From assembly GCA_013001885.1 (NCBI GenBank), contig JABDLD010000062.1:1-47590 (forward strand): a stretch of 47,590 nucleotides of DNA, given 5' to 3'. A model generated the notes under the pieces. It saw nothing but the letters and a program-made list of their open reading frames with translations. It did not search any database and was not told the origin of the DNA. Position numbers and translations under genes: made by a program. The DNA is from Lysobacterales bacterium (GTDB lineage Bacteria; Pseudomonadota; Gammaproteobacteria; Xanthomonadales; SZUA-36). Of this stretch, positions 24,845 to 33,641 are shown piece by piece. Within the stretch, counting starts at the first letter, position 1; each line of letters starts with the position of its first letter.

Positions 24845-26947
24845 TCACAGCTTGACGCCAAACTTTTCCAGCGTGGCGGGCAGGCGTTTGCGCAGCGCGG
24901 CTCGTCTTTGCTCCTGGTCCGCAAGAATGTCCTGGTACGCGGGCTCATCCGCAAATCGTTGAAAACAGAACGAGTCGCGAATCACCGGATTCCACAGTAA
25001 CCGTTGGCTTTCCTTGACGCGCACCAGCAGTTGCAGCGCATCATCATATCGGCCCATTATGGCCAGGCCGCAGCCCCGGTAAAGGGCCAGCCAACCGATG
25101 TCACCCCACCAGGGACCATTTTCGCTGAAAAGCGCCAGAGATTGGGCCAATTCAGTGGTTTCAGGACTCCCCATTCCGGCCAGCGCATTAGTCAGCGTGT
25201 AAAAACCCTCGATGTCTGCAACCGATCGGGCAGTGCCGCTTAACAGGGAGTCCGGTAGTCCGGTGGAACTCAAAATGTGGATGGCTGACTCGAATTGCCC
25301 CGTCGCGTTGTAGGCGAAAGCCAGCAAATATCGAATGTCTATATCTTCAGGTTCCTCGATCATCAGGAACTCTGCGGTATCGATCAACTCCTGGTAGCGG
25401 CGCATCCGGAACAACAACCCGATGCCCGGATCAGGTTCCAGCGACAGGGCCGTTTGGTAATCTCCGATGGAAGCGTAGAGGTGGGCGAGTTTGCTGTCAT
25501 CAAGAGGGTTACCCGGCTCCTGTTCCCTCGCCCGGGCAGTCCATGCAATAGCCAGGTCTACTTCGCCGGTCAGTTCTCTCAACCAGCCGATCACCCGGTA
25601 TGCCTCCGCGTCGTCGAAGAGCTGCTGAATGCCCTGGATGACGGTTCTTACTTCATCTGTTCGGCCTTCTTTCCCAAAGTAATCACCCAGAGCGGCGTGA
25701 CGAGAGAGTGAGAGTGGGTCAAGTTCCAGCGCACGTCGAAACAGCTGCGCCAGGTCCTGAACTTTTCCCTGGTAAGGCTCGTACGACAGCCACAGCAAAT
25801 TTGCATAGTTTGTGAGCGCATCGGCGTTGTTCGGGTTAAGTTCCACCGCACGGGCAAATGCCGTTCCCGCTTCCGGCAAGCCGCGCGCCCAGTAAAACTC
25901 GCCCAGCGTGTTCTGCACTTCGGACAGGTTCGGGTCGAGCGACAGCGCCTTGAAAATCGGCGCCTCGGCAGCCTCGATATCGCCGACAAACAACAGGGCG
26001 CCGGCCAGGCGGCTGTGGGCCAGTGCGGATTCCGGATCCGCCTCGGTCGCTTCGCGGTACAGACGGATCGCCTCGAGCAGTGTCTCTGTATCCGTAACCT
26101 GCCGGTCCCTGACCTGTTGCTCGTAGTGCCGGGCCAGCAGCATCAGCTCATTGGCGGTGACGTCACGGGTGGCCGGCTGCGTTTCTATAAGCTGCGAGTT
26201 GGGAAGAATAAGCTGAACCACCCGCTCGGCAATAGCCTGCTGTACGTTGAGCAGTTCATTCGGACCGCGTTCGAAGGTCTCGGACCAGAGCGCCAGGCCG
26301 CTGGTTCCCTCGATCAGCTGCACTGACACCCTCAGCTTGTTTCCCTCGCGCCTGACGCTGCCTTCCAGCAGGTTGGCGACCCTGAGCCGGGTGGATACAG
26401 TCAGGGCATCCATGCGCTGTTCGAGAGCCGCTATGGATGAAGAGCGCGCGGCGATTCGGATTCCGGGCACCTGCCCCAACTGGTCGCGCAGTTCGTCGCT
26501 GAGGCCCTCGCTCAGAAAACTGTCCTCCGGACCGCTTCCGGCATTCTCGAATGGCAGCACAGCAAGACTGTTTGGCTGGATCATTACGGTTTCCGAGCTT
26601 CTCTCCTGGAGTTGTAATGCCGGTTTGATCAGAAGAAACAGGCCAGCCGTGCCTGCCACAAGCAACAGCAGGGATGCCGCAATACTCGCCTTGCCGCGAC
26701 GGCTGGAAATCGCTGTGCGGTGTATGCCCTCAGAAGTGAAATCAAACGTCCAGGACATGAACATCGCAACCGGAAATCCGACCACGAAGCCAATCACGGC
26801 CAGAGTGGACACCCATTGCGGAAGAAACAGCTGTTCAACGACCGTTACGGCGACCTCGGTGACGCCCCAGGCAATGGCGCCATAAATGGCTGCGGCCTGC
26901 AACACCTTGCGCTTGCGCAGTTCGGAGAAAAAAGAACCGCCCGTCAT
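24845..26947 (-). CDS. Membrane-anchored TolB-like/TPR protein, second paralogue
   Basis: 700 residues. The N-terminus (SFFSELRKRKVLQAAAIYGAIAWGV) matches the protein at 2483-4849 in pattern and also gives three hydrophobic segments (~16-37, 43-66, 88-108). A TolB/adenylate-cyclase-associated region follows (~127-258: NSLAVLPFENAGSGPEDSFLSEGLSDELRDQL, NLLEGSVRREGNKLRVSVQLIEG), then about ten TPR-like repeats (~280-690). No catalytic motif is seen. In many gammaproteobacteria such proteins carry a DNA-binding or kinase domain at the N-terminus; here it is replaced by the membrane region. Its role is probably assembly or regulation. Confidence 0.8.
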   Translation of the reverse strand: MTGGSFFSELRKRKVLQAAAIYGAIAWGVTEVAVTVVEQLFLPQWVSTLAVIGFVVGFPVAMFMSWTFDFTSEGIHRTAISSRRGKASIAASLLLLVAGTAGLFLLIKPALQLQERSSETVMIQPNSLAVLPFENAGSGPEDSFLSEGLSDELRDQLGQVPGIRIAARSSSIAALEQRMDALTVSTRLRVANLLEGSVRREGNKLRVSVQLIEGTSGLALWSETFERGPNELLNVQQAIAERVVQLILPNSQLIETQPATRDVTANELMLLARHYEQQVRDRQVTDTETLLEAIRLYREATEADPESALAHSRLAGALLFVGDIEAAEAPIFKALSLDPNLSEVQNTLGEFYWARGLPEAGTAFARAVELNPNNADALTNYANLLWLSYEPYQGKVQDLAQLFRRALELDPLSLSRHAALGDYFGKEGRTDEVRTVIQGIQQLFDDAEAYRVIGWLRELTGEVDLAIAWTARAREQEPGNPLDDSKLAHLYASIGDYQTALSLEPDPGIGLLFRMRRYQELIDTAEFLMIEEPEDIDIRYLLAFAYNATGQFESAIHILSSTGLPDSLLSGTARSVADIEGFYTLTNALAGMGSPETTELAQSLALFSENGPWWGDIGWLALYRGCGLAIMGRYDDALQLLVRVKESQRLLWNPVIRDSFCFQRFADEPAYQDILADQEQRRAALRKRLPATLEKFGVKL

Positions 26948-27044
26948 TGATCGAAGTCCGGCGTGTTTTCCAGCATGGCTTCAAGGATAGCCCAAAATCT
27001 ATTGATCCAGATCAAGCGCTTGAAACCTTTTTCATTAATGCAAA

Positions 27045-27059
27045 TGAGAATCATTGTCA
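27045..27059. promoter_or_regulatory. Fur box upstream of the porin/FMN/PepSY operon
   Basis: TGAGAAT-C-ATTGTCA matches the 7-1-7 Fur consensus TGATAATCATTATCA at 13 of 15 positions and is flanked by symmetrical AAA/TTT. It lies 64-78 nt before the porin start and in the 175-bp region divergent from the TolB/TPR gene. It predicts repression in iron-replete cells, mainly of the porin operon. Confidence 0.82.
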
Positions 27060-27122
27060 TTTGGGTGATTTTGTAATAGTCTGCGAACACTCCAAAAAAT
27101 CTTTGAAAGGAAAATTGCAGTC

Positions 27123-28388
27123 ATGTTTAAACGAACCGCGCTCTCCGTGTTCGCCGCCCTTGTTTTTGGATCGACGGCGGCACTGGCGCAGGAGCAACCC
27201 ACCACGATCGAAGAGTTGTGGAACATCATCCAGCAGCAACAGGCGGAAATCGATGCGCTGAAGGCTGAAGTCAGCGAAGCCCGGCAGGAAACCGCGACAA
27301 CCAACGAGCGTGTTGCCGTTACCGAAGCCCGCGTTGAGGAGACAGAAGAAAGGGTCGAGGCAACCGGAGAATACGTCGAGTCGATGGCTGAAGTTCAAGC
27401 AGAACCCAGCCGGACAACGATTGGCGGTTACGGCGAACTGCACTACAACACGATCAAATCCGATGCGGGGGACAGCGACGAAATTGATTTTCATCGTTTT
27501 GTCCTCTACTTCGGGCACGAATTCACCGACCGGGTGCGCTTGTTTTCTGAATTGGAGCTCGAGCACTCGCTCGCGGGCGACGGCAAACCAGGGGAAGTCG
27601 AACTGGAGCAGGCTTACATCGACTTTGTATTGAACGACAAGATGTCGGCCAAGGCCGGGCTGTTCCTGCTGCCGGTCGGTATCCTTAATGAAATACACGA
27701 GCCGACCACGTTTTATGGTGTGGAGCGCAACGATGTCGAAAGCATCATCGTGCCCTCGACATGGTGGGAGGCCGGCGGCGCCCTGTCCGGGCGCCTGGGT
27801 AACGGACTGAGTTGGGATGCGGCGCTGCACTCCGGGCTGGCGATGCCCACTACCGGCAGCAGCGCCTTTCGCGTCCGCAGCGGCCGCCAGAAAGTGGCCG
27901 AAGCACTGGCCAGTGACTGGGCGGGCACGTTTCGCCTGAAATACACCGGGATTCCCGGGCTGGAACTGGCCGCCAGTTACCAGTACCAGTCCGATCCCAG
28001 CCAGGTTCCGGATGACGGCCTGGACAGCGGCCACCTTTTTACCACCCATGCGATCTACCAGGCGGGGTCCTTTGGCCTGCGTGGGCTTTACGGCGTCTGG
28101 AATTTCAACGGTGACGCAGTCGAAGCCGCCGGCGCCGATCGTCAGAAGGGCTGGTATATCGAGCCCAGCTGGCGTTTTAACGAAAAGTGGGGTGTTTATG
28201 CGCGCTACGAGGACCTGGACGGGGCGCGTGACCAGGACCAGTTCACCCAGAGCCAGATCGGCCTGAACTACTGGCCGGTGCCGGGGGTGGTCTTCAAGAT
28301 CGACTACCGTGACCGCGACCACTCGCTGCCCGAACTGGCTGTCCGCGACTTCACTGCGGTCGATCTCGGGCTGGGGTTCACCTTTTGA
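27123..28388 (+). CDS. Iron-regulated outer-membrane porin with N-terminal coiled coil
   Basis: 421 residues. A signal peptide (1-20, ALAQ) is followed by a coiled coil (~25-95, with repeated E-x-x-V-x-x-T/A heptads), the type used to trimerise or reach peptidoglycan, and then a 16-strand-like porin region (~100-421: TTIGGYGELHYNTIK, FHRFVLYFGHEFTDRVRLFSELELEH) ending in GLGFTF with C-terminal Phe, the barrel-assembly signal. It resembles OprO/P-type and related porins lacking a TonB plug. It is first in a three-gene unit behind a Fur box; the next gene starts 10 bp later. Likely role: outer-membrane passage of an iron-related solute or electron shuttle. Confidence 0.83.
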   Translation: MFKRTALSVFAALVFGSTAALAQEQPTTIEELWNIIQQQQAEIDALKAEVSEARQETATTNERVAVTEARVEETEERVEATGEYVESMAEVQAEPSRTTIGGYGELHYNTIKSDAGDSDEIDFHRFVLYFGHEFTDRVRLFSELELEHSLAGDGKPGEVELEQAYIDFVLNDKMSAKAGLFLLPVGILNEIHEPTTFYGVERNDVESIIVPSTWWEAGGALSGRLGNGLSWDAALHSGLAMPTTGSSAFRVRSGRQKVAEALASDWAGTFRLKYTGIPGLELAASYQYQSDPSQVPDDGLDSGHLFTTHAIYQAGSFGLRGLYGVWNFNGDAVEAAGADRQKGWYIEPSWRFNEKWGVYARYEDLDGARDQDQFTQSQIGLNYWPVPGVVFKIDYRDRDHSLPELAVRDFTAVDLGLGFTF

Positions 28389-28398
28389 GACGAAACCG

Positions 28399-28929
28399 AT
28401 GTTTTTGCGAATTTTAACGCTCTCCTCGTTGCTGGCCGCCACCGTTGCTCTTGCGGGCACCGGTGGGCAGGCCGGCCGTTATCTCGAAGTTGAAGACTAT
28501 CTGGGCGGTGTATTCCCGGGAGGGGTGCCCGAGGCGCAAACCTTGTGGGTCTCCGGTGACCTGCGTGACCAGGTCGAACACATCCTGGGCCACCGATTCG
28601 GCGCCTTACGGACCCGTTACTGGTACGACGGTGAAGCCAGCGCCTGGATCCTGGAAGAGATAGGCAAGGAATTGCCTATCACCATTGGTGTGACCATCAA
28701 GGACGGCGCCATCCTGAACGTCCGGGTGCTGGAGTTCAGGGAAAGCCGCGGCTGGGAGGTGCGTTACCCGTTTTTTACCGACCAGTTCACGCAGGCCCGA
28801 CTGGCTGGCGAAGGACAGCTGGATCGTAAAATTGACGGTATCACCGGAGCGACCCTGTCTGTCAGCGCCGTGAAGCGAACGGCCAAAGTCGCCCTGATTC
28901 TGCATGAACACATCGACCAGGCCGGATAA
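28399..28929 (+). CDS. Exported FMN-binding-domain protein with a flavinylation motif
   Basis: ATG at 28399 gives a signal peptide (MFLRILTLSSLLAATVALA) and 176 residues. The FMN_bind domain ends with DGITGATLSVSAVK; in this family ApbE attaches FMN to the last Thr of the T-G-A-T motif (Thr152). Upstream the typical KDGAILNVRVLEFRES strand pair is present. The protein should carry a covalent flavin in the periplasm and pass electrons. It starts 10 bp after the porin, and its 3' end overlaps the next gene by 26 bp, so all three are one operon under Fur. No apbE gene is visible in the window, so flavinylation would use a copy elsewhere. Confidence 0.85.
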   Translation: MFLRILTLSSLLAATVALAGTGGQAGRYLEVEDYLGGVFPGGVPEAQTLWVSGDLRDQVEHILGHRFGALRTRYWYDGEASAWILEEIGKELPITIGVTIKDGAILNVRVLEFRESRGWEVRYPFFTDQFTQARLAGEGQLDRKIDGITGATLSVSAVKRTAKVALILHEHIDQAG

Positions 28930-29677
28930 TTCCATTCCGAAACGCCGCCGATGGCTGCGAACCGTGCACCGCTGGCTGGGGATTGCCAGCGCTTTGTTCG
29001 TATTGCTGCTGTCCGGCACCGGCATCGCGCTGAACCACAGCCACGACTGGCGGCTTGATCAGCGTTTTGTGCAGTGGCCGTTTTTGCTGGACGCTTACGG
29101 GATTAACGCCGCTCCGCTGCAGGCCAGTTTTGCCGATGGCGGTCATCGTATGAGCCTGTTGGGCGAGCGTCTTTTCTACGACGGTCGCCTGGTCGCAGAA
29201 TCGGTAATGCAGCTCAGAGGATTCCTGTCGCTGGACGGATTGCACCTTGTGGCGACGGCGCAGGGCATCGTGCTGTTGACTCCCGAGGGCGAGCTGGTCG
29301 AGCGACTCGACCTGACTTCCGTTCTGCCCGAAGAGATTGACCAGCTTGGCGAATGGCGCGGACGCGCGGTCATCAGCAGCGGCCGCGAGGCTTACCTGGG
29401 CGATGCTGAAGTGACCCGGTTCGAGCGCTGGGGTGATGCCCAGGAGGAGGGGATCAGGTGGTCCGTGGCTTCAGTGCCTGCGGAACAGGAAATCGCCTTG
29501 CTGCAAGAGCAATTTCGCGGCCGGGGACTCACCGTCGAGCGCCTGGTGGCCGATCTTCACAGCGGCAGGATCGTGCAATCAGCCGGCCCGCTGCTGATGG
29601 ACCTGATCGCCGTTTTTCTGATTATCCTGTCCGTTACCGGATTGATGCTGTGGCTGCGCCGTAGCCGGCGGTCCTGA
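28904..29677 (+). CDS. PepSY-type transmembrane redox protein
   Basis: 257 residues with two membrane helices (~22-44 and ~228-250) flanking a periplasmic domain, the plan of PepSY-associated TM proteins. The first helix begins with WLRTVHRWLGIASALFVLLL and ends ALNHSHDW; His22, His45/His47 and a late His220 (DLHSGRIVQ) fit the haem-ligand positions proposed for this family. It would move electrons from the quinone pool or the cytosol to the FMN protein encoded just upstream (26-bp overlap). A ferric reductase role follows from the Fur box and is inference. Confidence 0.78.
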   Translation: MNTSTRPDNSIPKRRRWLRTVHRWLGIASALFVLLLSGTGIALNHSHDWRLDQRFVQWPFLLDAYGINAAPLQASFADGGHRMSLLGERLFYDGRLVAESVMQLRGFLSLDGLHLVATAQGIVLLTPEGELVERLDLTSVLPEEIDQLGEWRGRAVISSGREAYLGDAEVTRFERWGDAQEEGIRWSVASVPAEQEIALLQEQFRGRGLTVERLVADLHSGRIVQSAGPLLMDLIAVFLIILSVTGLMLWLRRSRRS

Positions 29678-29774
29678 TCACCAGGTCTTTAGCGGGTAAT
29701 TAATCGGCTTGGGCGGCGCCCACGCGAAAGACGTTACGGCGTTTCAGTTCTTCGAAAAATGATGTCACCGGTTC

Positions 29775-30983
29775 TTACATCCCTTGTTCGAATGGCGGAA
29801 AAACAATTTTGAAAGTGGTTCCGCGGGAAACTGTGGAGTTTACCGAGATCGAGCCGCCCATGTCCTGGATGATTTTGCGGACCAGGTTCAACCCCATCCC
29901 GCTGCCCTTGCCGACGGGCTTGGTGGTGAAGGCGCGGGTGAATAGCCGGCCAATATCATCCTCGCCGATACCGCAGCCGGTGTCGGAAACTTCGATAACG
30001 GCGGCTCCATCCTGCTCGCGGGTCACTACGGAAATCACCTTGGTATCGCTGGATTCCATGGCGTCCTTGGCATTGGAAAAAAGGTTCATCAACACTTGCT
30101 GCAGTTTGCCGATATTGCCCAATATCATGGGCGACCCGCCCGACAGCTCATTATGCAATTCAATATTTTCCTGTTTGTACAGGAAGGAAACCAGGTTGAG
30201 TGAACCCTGGATCGCAGCATTCAGATCGATCGGAGCCGGATTGGTTTCCACAATCCGCGCGTAGGTCTTGATGCCTGAAACGAGCTTGACGATCGACTGG
30301 CTGGCGGAGTCGAGCTTTTCCGCAACCTCGGCCAGTTCCTCTTTGGAAATCTCTTCTTGCTGGATAGTTTCGTTGAGCACGTCCAGGTAGCCGGTGATCA
30401 CGAACAGCGGGTTGTTGATCTCGTGCGCGATTTCAGCAGTCAACAGTCCGATGGAGGCCATCTTGTCGCTGAGTAATAACCGGTTGTGGCTGTCCTCGAG
30501 CTCATCGAACTGGTGCTTCAGTTTGCGGAACTGGCCCACGACAACGTCGTTGTGCCGCCGCAGCCTTGCGTCGTAAGTGAGCAGCAGGTTGTGCATCACG
30601 GTTGGCGAAGTTTCAAACAGCCGGTCGAACACGGCGGCTGAAATCTCGAATAACACCGACGGTACCAGTGTGGTGACGGTCGCATTTCGCATGCGCCGGG
30701 TGATCAGGGACATTTCTCCAAAATAATCCCCGGTCTCAAGATGTGCAAAAGCGACGCCTTTCTGCGAAATACTGACCTCACCGGAATGAATGAAATACAT
30801 CGAGTCGGAACGTGTTTCTTCCACGCAGACAATTTCATCCTTTTCGAATTCAAGCACGGATGTGTTCCGGCCAATGCGGTCCAGTTCATGCCGGGACAGG
30901 TTATCGAACAGGTTGAACAGCCTGAGCTTTGAGAAATCCCCAAGAGGTTTTATGTTCGCTCCGTTTTCTTCTTGCTTGCCCAT
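29775..30983 (-). CDS. cNMP-binding sensor histidine kinase
   Basis: I prefer ATG 30983 over 31007 because AGGGA lies 6-7 nt before it. About 402 residues: a cyclic-nucleotide-binding-type β-barrel (~20-130: SMYFIHSGEVSI, GDYFGEMSLI), a coiled coil, HisKA with the phosphoacceptor in AEIAHEINNPL, and HATPase with NLFSNAKDAM (N box), DTGCGIG (G1) and GKGSGMGLNLV (G2). No membrane segment is present, so it is a soluble kinase. FGEMSLI resembles the phosphate-binding cassette, but the usual Arg is not obvious, so the ligand may differ. No response regulator lies nearby, so it is an orphan kinase. Confidence 0.87.
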   Translation of the reverse strand: MGKQEENGANIKPLGDFSKLRLFNLFDNLSRHELDRIGRNTSVLEFEKDEIVCVEETRSDSMYFIHSGEVSISQKGVAFAHLETGDYFGEMSLITRRMRNATVTTLVPSVLFEISAAVFDRLFETSPTVMHNLLLTYDARLRRHNDVVVGQFRKLKHQFDELEDSHNRLLLSDKMASIGLLTAEIAHEINNPLFVITGYLDVLNETIQQEEISKEELAEVAEKLDSASQSIVKLVSGIKTYARIVETNPAPIDLNAAIQGSLNLVSFLYKQENIELHNELSGGSPMILGNIGKLQQVLMNLFSNAKDAMESSDTKVISVVTREQDGAAVIEVSDTGCGIGEDDIGRLFTRAFTTKPVGKGSGMGLNLVRKIIQDMGGSISVNSTVSRGTTFKIVFPPFEQGM

Positions 30984-31069
30984 TGGACGTCCCTGTTCAC
31001 GCTGCATTCATGGATGCAGAACTATAGTGTATCCGTAAAGTTCCATCTTTGGGTGGACAGGAGCCGAAA

Positions 31070-33559
31070 ATGAAAAGATCGCTGGCAATCGTGTTTTCCG
31101 GATTACTGCTGTTTTTGGGACAGGCTGCCGCGCTGGCACAGGAAGACGACTGGCCCCGCACGGTACCGCTGGAGCAGGGAACGGTAACCATTTACCCGCC
31201 GCAGGTCGATGAAAGGAGCGGTGATGTCATTAAATTCCGCGCCGCACTCGCTTATCGTAAAACGGCCGGGTCTGAACCGGTTTTCGGAGCAGGCTGGTTC
31301 GAATCCAGGGTGGAGATCGACCCGTCCCGCGGGATCGTTCATCCGCTGGACTTCATTGTCACCGAAACGCGGTTTCCCGCGGGAACCGATGACCTGCAAT
31401 CCGGCCTGTCGTCTGCGCTGGCCCGGCAATCGGCCAACTGGAACCTGGATTTCTCGCTGAACGATCTCGAGGCCGGGCTGGAAAAAGCGAAAGCAGAATC
31501 ACTGGCGCAGCAAGGCCTGAATACCGCACCGCCGAAGATTATCTACCGCGACCGTCCTGCATTGCTGATCTCGATGGATGGCGATCCGGTTTTGCGCGAG
31601 ATCGAGGACAGCCCTTACCGGGCGGTCATCAACACGCCGTATCCACTGATTTACAACGGCGATGATTACTTCCTGAACGTCGCGAAGGATACCTGGTACC
31701 GCTCTTCCAAAGCGACCGGGCCCTACCGGTTCGAAGATCGCCCGCCGTCCGATATTGCTGCGATGGTGAATCCCGAAGAGGCGGGTGAGGCCAGCGAATC
31801 ATTCGATGAGCCTGTTACGGCCGCTAACGCGCCGGAAATCATTGTGTCAACGGAACCGGCGGAACTGGTCGTCACCGAGGGTCCGGCGGCGTTTGTTCCG
31901 CTGGTGGATGATTTGCTGGTGCTGCAGAACTCCGATGACGACGTTTTCATGCACGTCAGTTCCCAGGAATATTTCATCGTGCTGGCGGGCCGTTGGTATC
32001 GCGCCGGTTCCCTCAACGGCCCATGGGCATATCAGCCTGCGGACCGCTTGCCGGCCGCTTTCGCCGATATCCCGAGAGGCTCCGACCAGGCGGATTCCCG
32101 CGTTTACGTGGCGGGCACGGATGAAGCCAAGGACGCCGTGCTCGATTCCTATGTTCCGCAGACCGCCGCGGTCAATCGGGGCGAGGTGGATGTTGATGTT
32201 GTATACGATGGCGATCCGGTCTACCGGCCGGTGGATGGCACCGACCTGGTCTATATCGAAAATACAGGGTCGACCGTTCTGCTGGCGGACGGTTTGTACT
32301 ACCTGGTAGAAGACGGCGTCTGGTACGTGTCCGCTTCACCCAATGGGCCCTGGCAGGTTGCGACTCGCAGGCCGACGCAGATTGATACGATTTTGCCGAC
32401 ATCGCCTGTCCATAACGTGAAGTATGTTCAAATCTACGACTACACGCCAAATGTGGTTTATGTCGGTTACACGCCGGGATACACCGGCAGCTATGTCTAT
32501 CACAACACGATTGTTTACGGATCAGGCTGGCATTACCGGCCATGGGTCTCGCCTTATTACTACTATCCCCGCCACAGCACCTGGGGGTTCAACGTCAGCT
32601 ACAATCCCTGGAGCGGCTGGAATTTCGGTTTGAGCTGGGGCTGGGGTCCATTCAGCTTCAGTTACTACACGGGCGGGTATTGGCACCGCAGCCATCATTG
32701 GCATCATCGCCATTTCGGACGCTGGGGGCCGCATGGTTACCGTCCGCGGCATTATGCGCGCCGCGGGTACGGCCACGGCCGGTACGCCGGCCGTCACCAC
32801 AGTCCGGGCCCCCATCAGCGGCATGACAACCTGTATCGCGACAGTGCGCAACGGGCCAGGGTGGCTGAGACGCGCGATGTGCGGACTCGAGCAACGCGCA
32901 ACCGCGACCAGAATGCCATTGTGAGAAACAAGGAAGGCCGCAGCAGGATCACACCGGTCAATCGGTCCGAACTGAGGACGAAAGCGAACGTGCAGGACGC
33001 TAACTTCAGGGCACGCAAAGGCGAGCTGTACGCCGATAACAGCGGTAATGTCTACCGCAGGGCCACCCGCGGTCCGGTCCCCAAAGATTCTATTGGCCGA
33101 AAAATCAGTCCGGTGAAGAAAGTTCCGGTCAGCCGCAGTACCCGTCCGGTGCAGAGAGAAACATTAAAACGCAGCGCGGCCCCGGTGCCGAAGGACACGA
33201 TAAACAACAGGCGGAACCCGGTACCCAAGGACAGGGTCGGGCGCAGCGTTAACCCGGTGCGTAATGATGCCGCCCGCCCGGATATCGGTGCGCCTAAAGC
33301 GGCCAAAAGCCGGACTACGCCGTCGCCTCCAAAGGCCAGAAATCGGCTGGATGGCCAATCCAGGGCTCCGGCTCAGAAGCAGATTCAGGCTCCGCAGCAG
33401 AGACAAATTCAGGCTCCGCAGCAGAGGCAGATTAAGGCTCCGCAGCAGAGGCAGATTCAGGCTCCGGCGCGTTCTCAAAAAGGGGGCGGTCCCCGGGTTG
33501 AGCCCGTGAAACGCGCACCAAAGAGCAATTCAAAAGCCGGCGGAAGAAAAAGAGACTAG
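31070..33559 (+). CDS. Large exported protein with a His/Trp/Tyr-rich segment and a Gln-rich repeat tail
   Basis: ATG 31070 has AGGAG 8 nt upstream and a good signal peptide (ending AALAQ); the start 21 nt earlier is less likely. About 829 residues. Residues ~20-470 contain several similar units (YPLIYNGDDYFLNVAKDTWYRSS, DDVFMHVSSQEYFIVLAGRWYRAG, VYIENTGSTVLLADGLYYLVEDGVWYVS), a repeated surface domain whose homologues are loosely labelled carbohydrate-binding. Then a Gly/Trp/Tyr region and a His-rich block (YWHRSHHWHHRHFGRWG), and a basic tail with PVPKD and QRQIQAP repeats. It is likely periplasmic or surface-exposed; metal or polymer binding is inferred. Confidence 0.72.
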   Translation: MKRSLAIVFSGLLLFLGQAAALAQEDDWPRTVPLEQGTVTIYPPQVDERSGDVIKFRAALAYRKTAGSEPVFGAGWFESRVEIDPSRGIVHPLDFIVTETRFPAGTDDLQSGLSSALARQSANWNLDFSLNDLEAGLEKAKAESLAQQGLNTAPPKIIYRDRPALLISMDGDPVLREIEDSPYRAVINTPYPLIYNGDDYFLNVAKDTWYRSSKATGPYRFEDRPPSDIAAMVNPEEAGEASESFDEPVTAANAPEIIVSTEPAELVVTEGPAAFVPLVDDLLVLQNSDDDVFMHVSSQEYFIVLAGRWYRAGSLNGPWAYQPADRLPAAFADIPRGSDQADSRVYVAGTDEAKDAVLDSYVPQTAAVNRGEVDVDVVYDGDPVYRPVDGTDLVYIENTGSTVLLADGLYYLVEDGVWYVSASPNGPWQVATRRPTQIDTILPTSPVHNVKYVQIYDYTPNVVYVGYTPGYTGSYVYHNTIVYGSGWHYRPWVSPYYYYPRHSTWGFNVSYNPWSGWNFGLSWGWGPFSFSYYTGGYWHRSHHWHHRHFGRWGPHGYRPRHYARRGYGHGRYAGRHHSPGPHQRHDNLYRDSAQRARVAETRDVRTRATRNRDQNAIVRNKEGRSRITPVNRSELRTKANVQDANFRARKGELYADNSGNVYRRATRGPVPKDSIGRKISPVKKVPVSRSTRPVQRETLKRSAAPVPKDTINNRRNPVPKDRVGRSVNPVRNDAARPDIGAPKAAKSRTTPSPPKARNRLDGQSRAPAQKQIQAPQQRQIQAPQQRQIKAPQQRQIQAPARSQKGGGPRVEPVKRAPKSNSKAGGRKRD
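33365..33465 (+). repeat. 24-bp tandem repeat inside the Gln-rich tail
   Basis: Four in-frame 24-bp units begin GCTCC at 33365, 33389, 33413 and 33437, with a partial fifth at 33461. Each encodes about QRQIQAPQ. Such repeats expand and contract by slippage, so length may vary between strains. Confidence 0.9.
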
Positions 33560-33641
33560 CGTTATGGCTGGTTTTTCCTGCCCGACCCGTGTGCGTTATC
33601 ATCTCCGTCCGGTTTTGACCTGATAACGGAAAACACGTTGC

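Noticed and set aside
27057-28460. Long minus-strand open frame opposite the porin
   Set aside because: It is the antisense shadow of the porin and also crosses the Fur box. The plus frame carries the signal peptide, coiled coil and C-terminal Phe.
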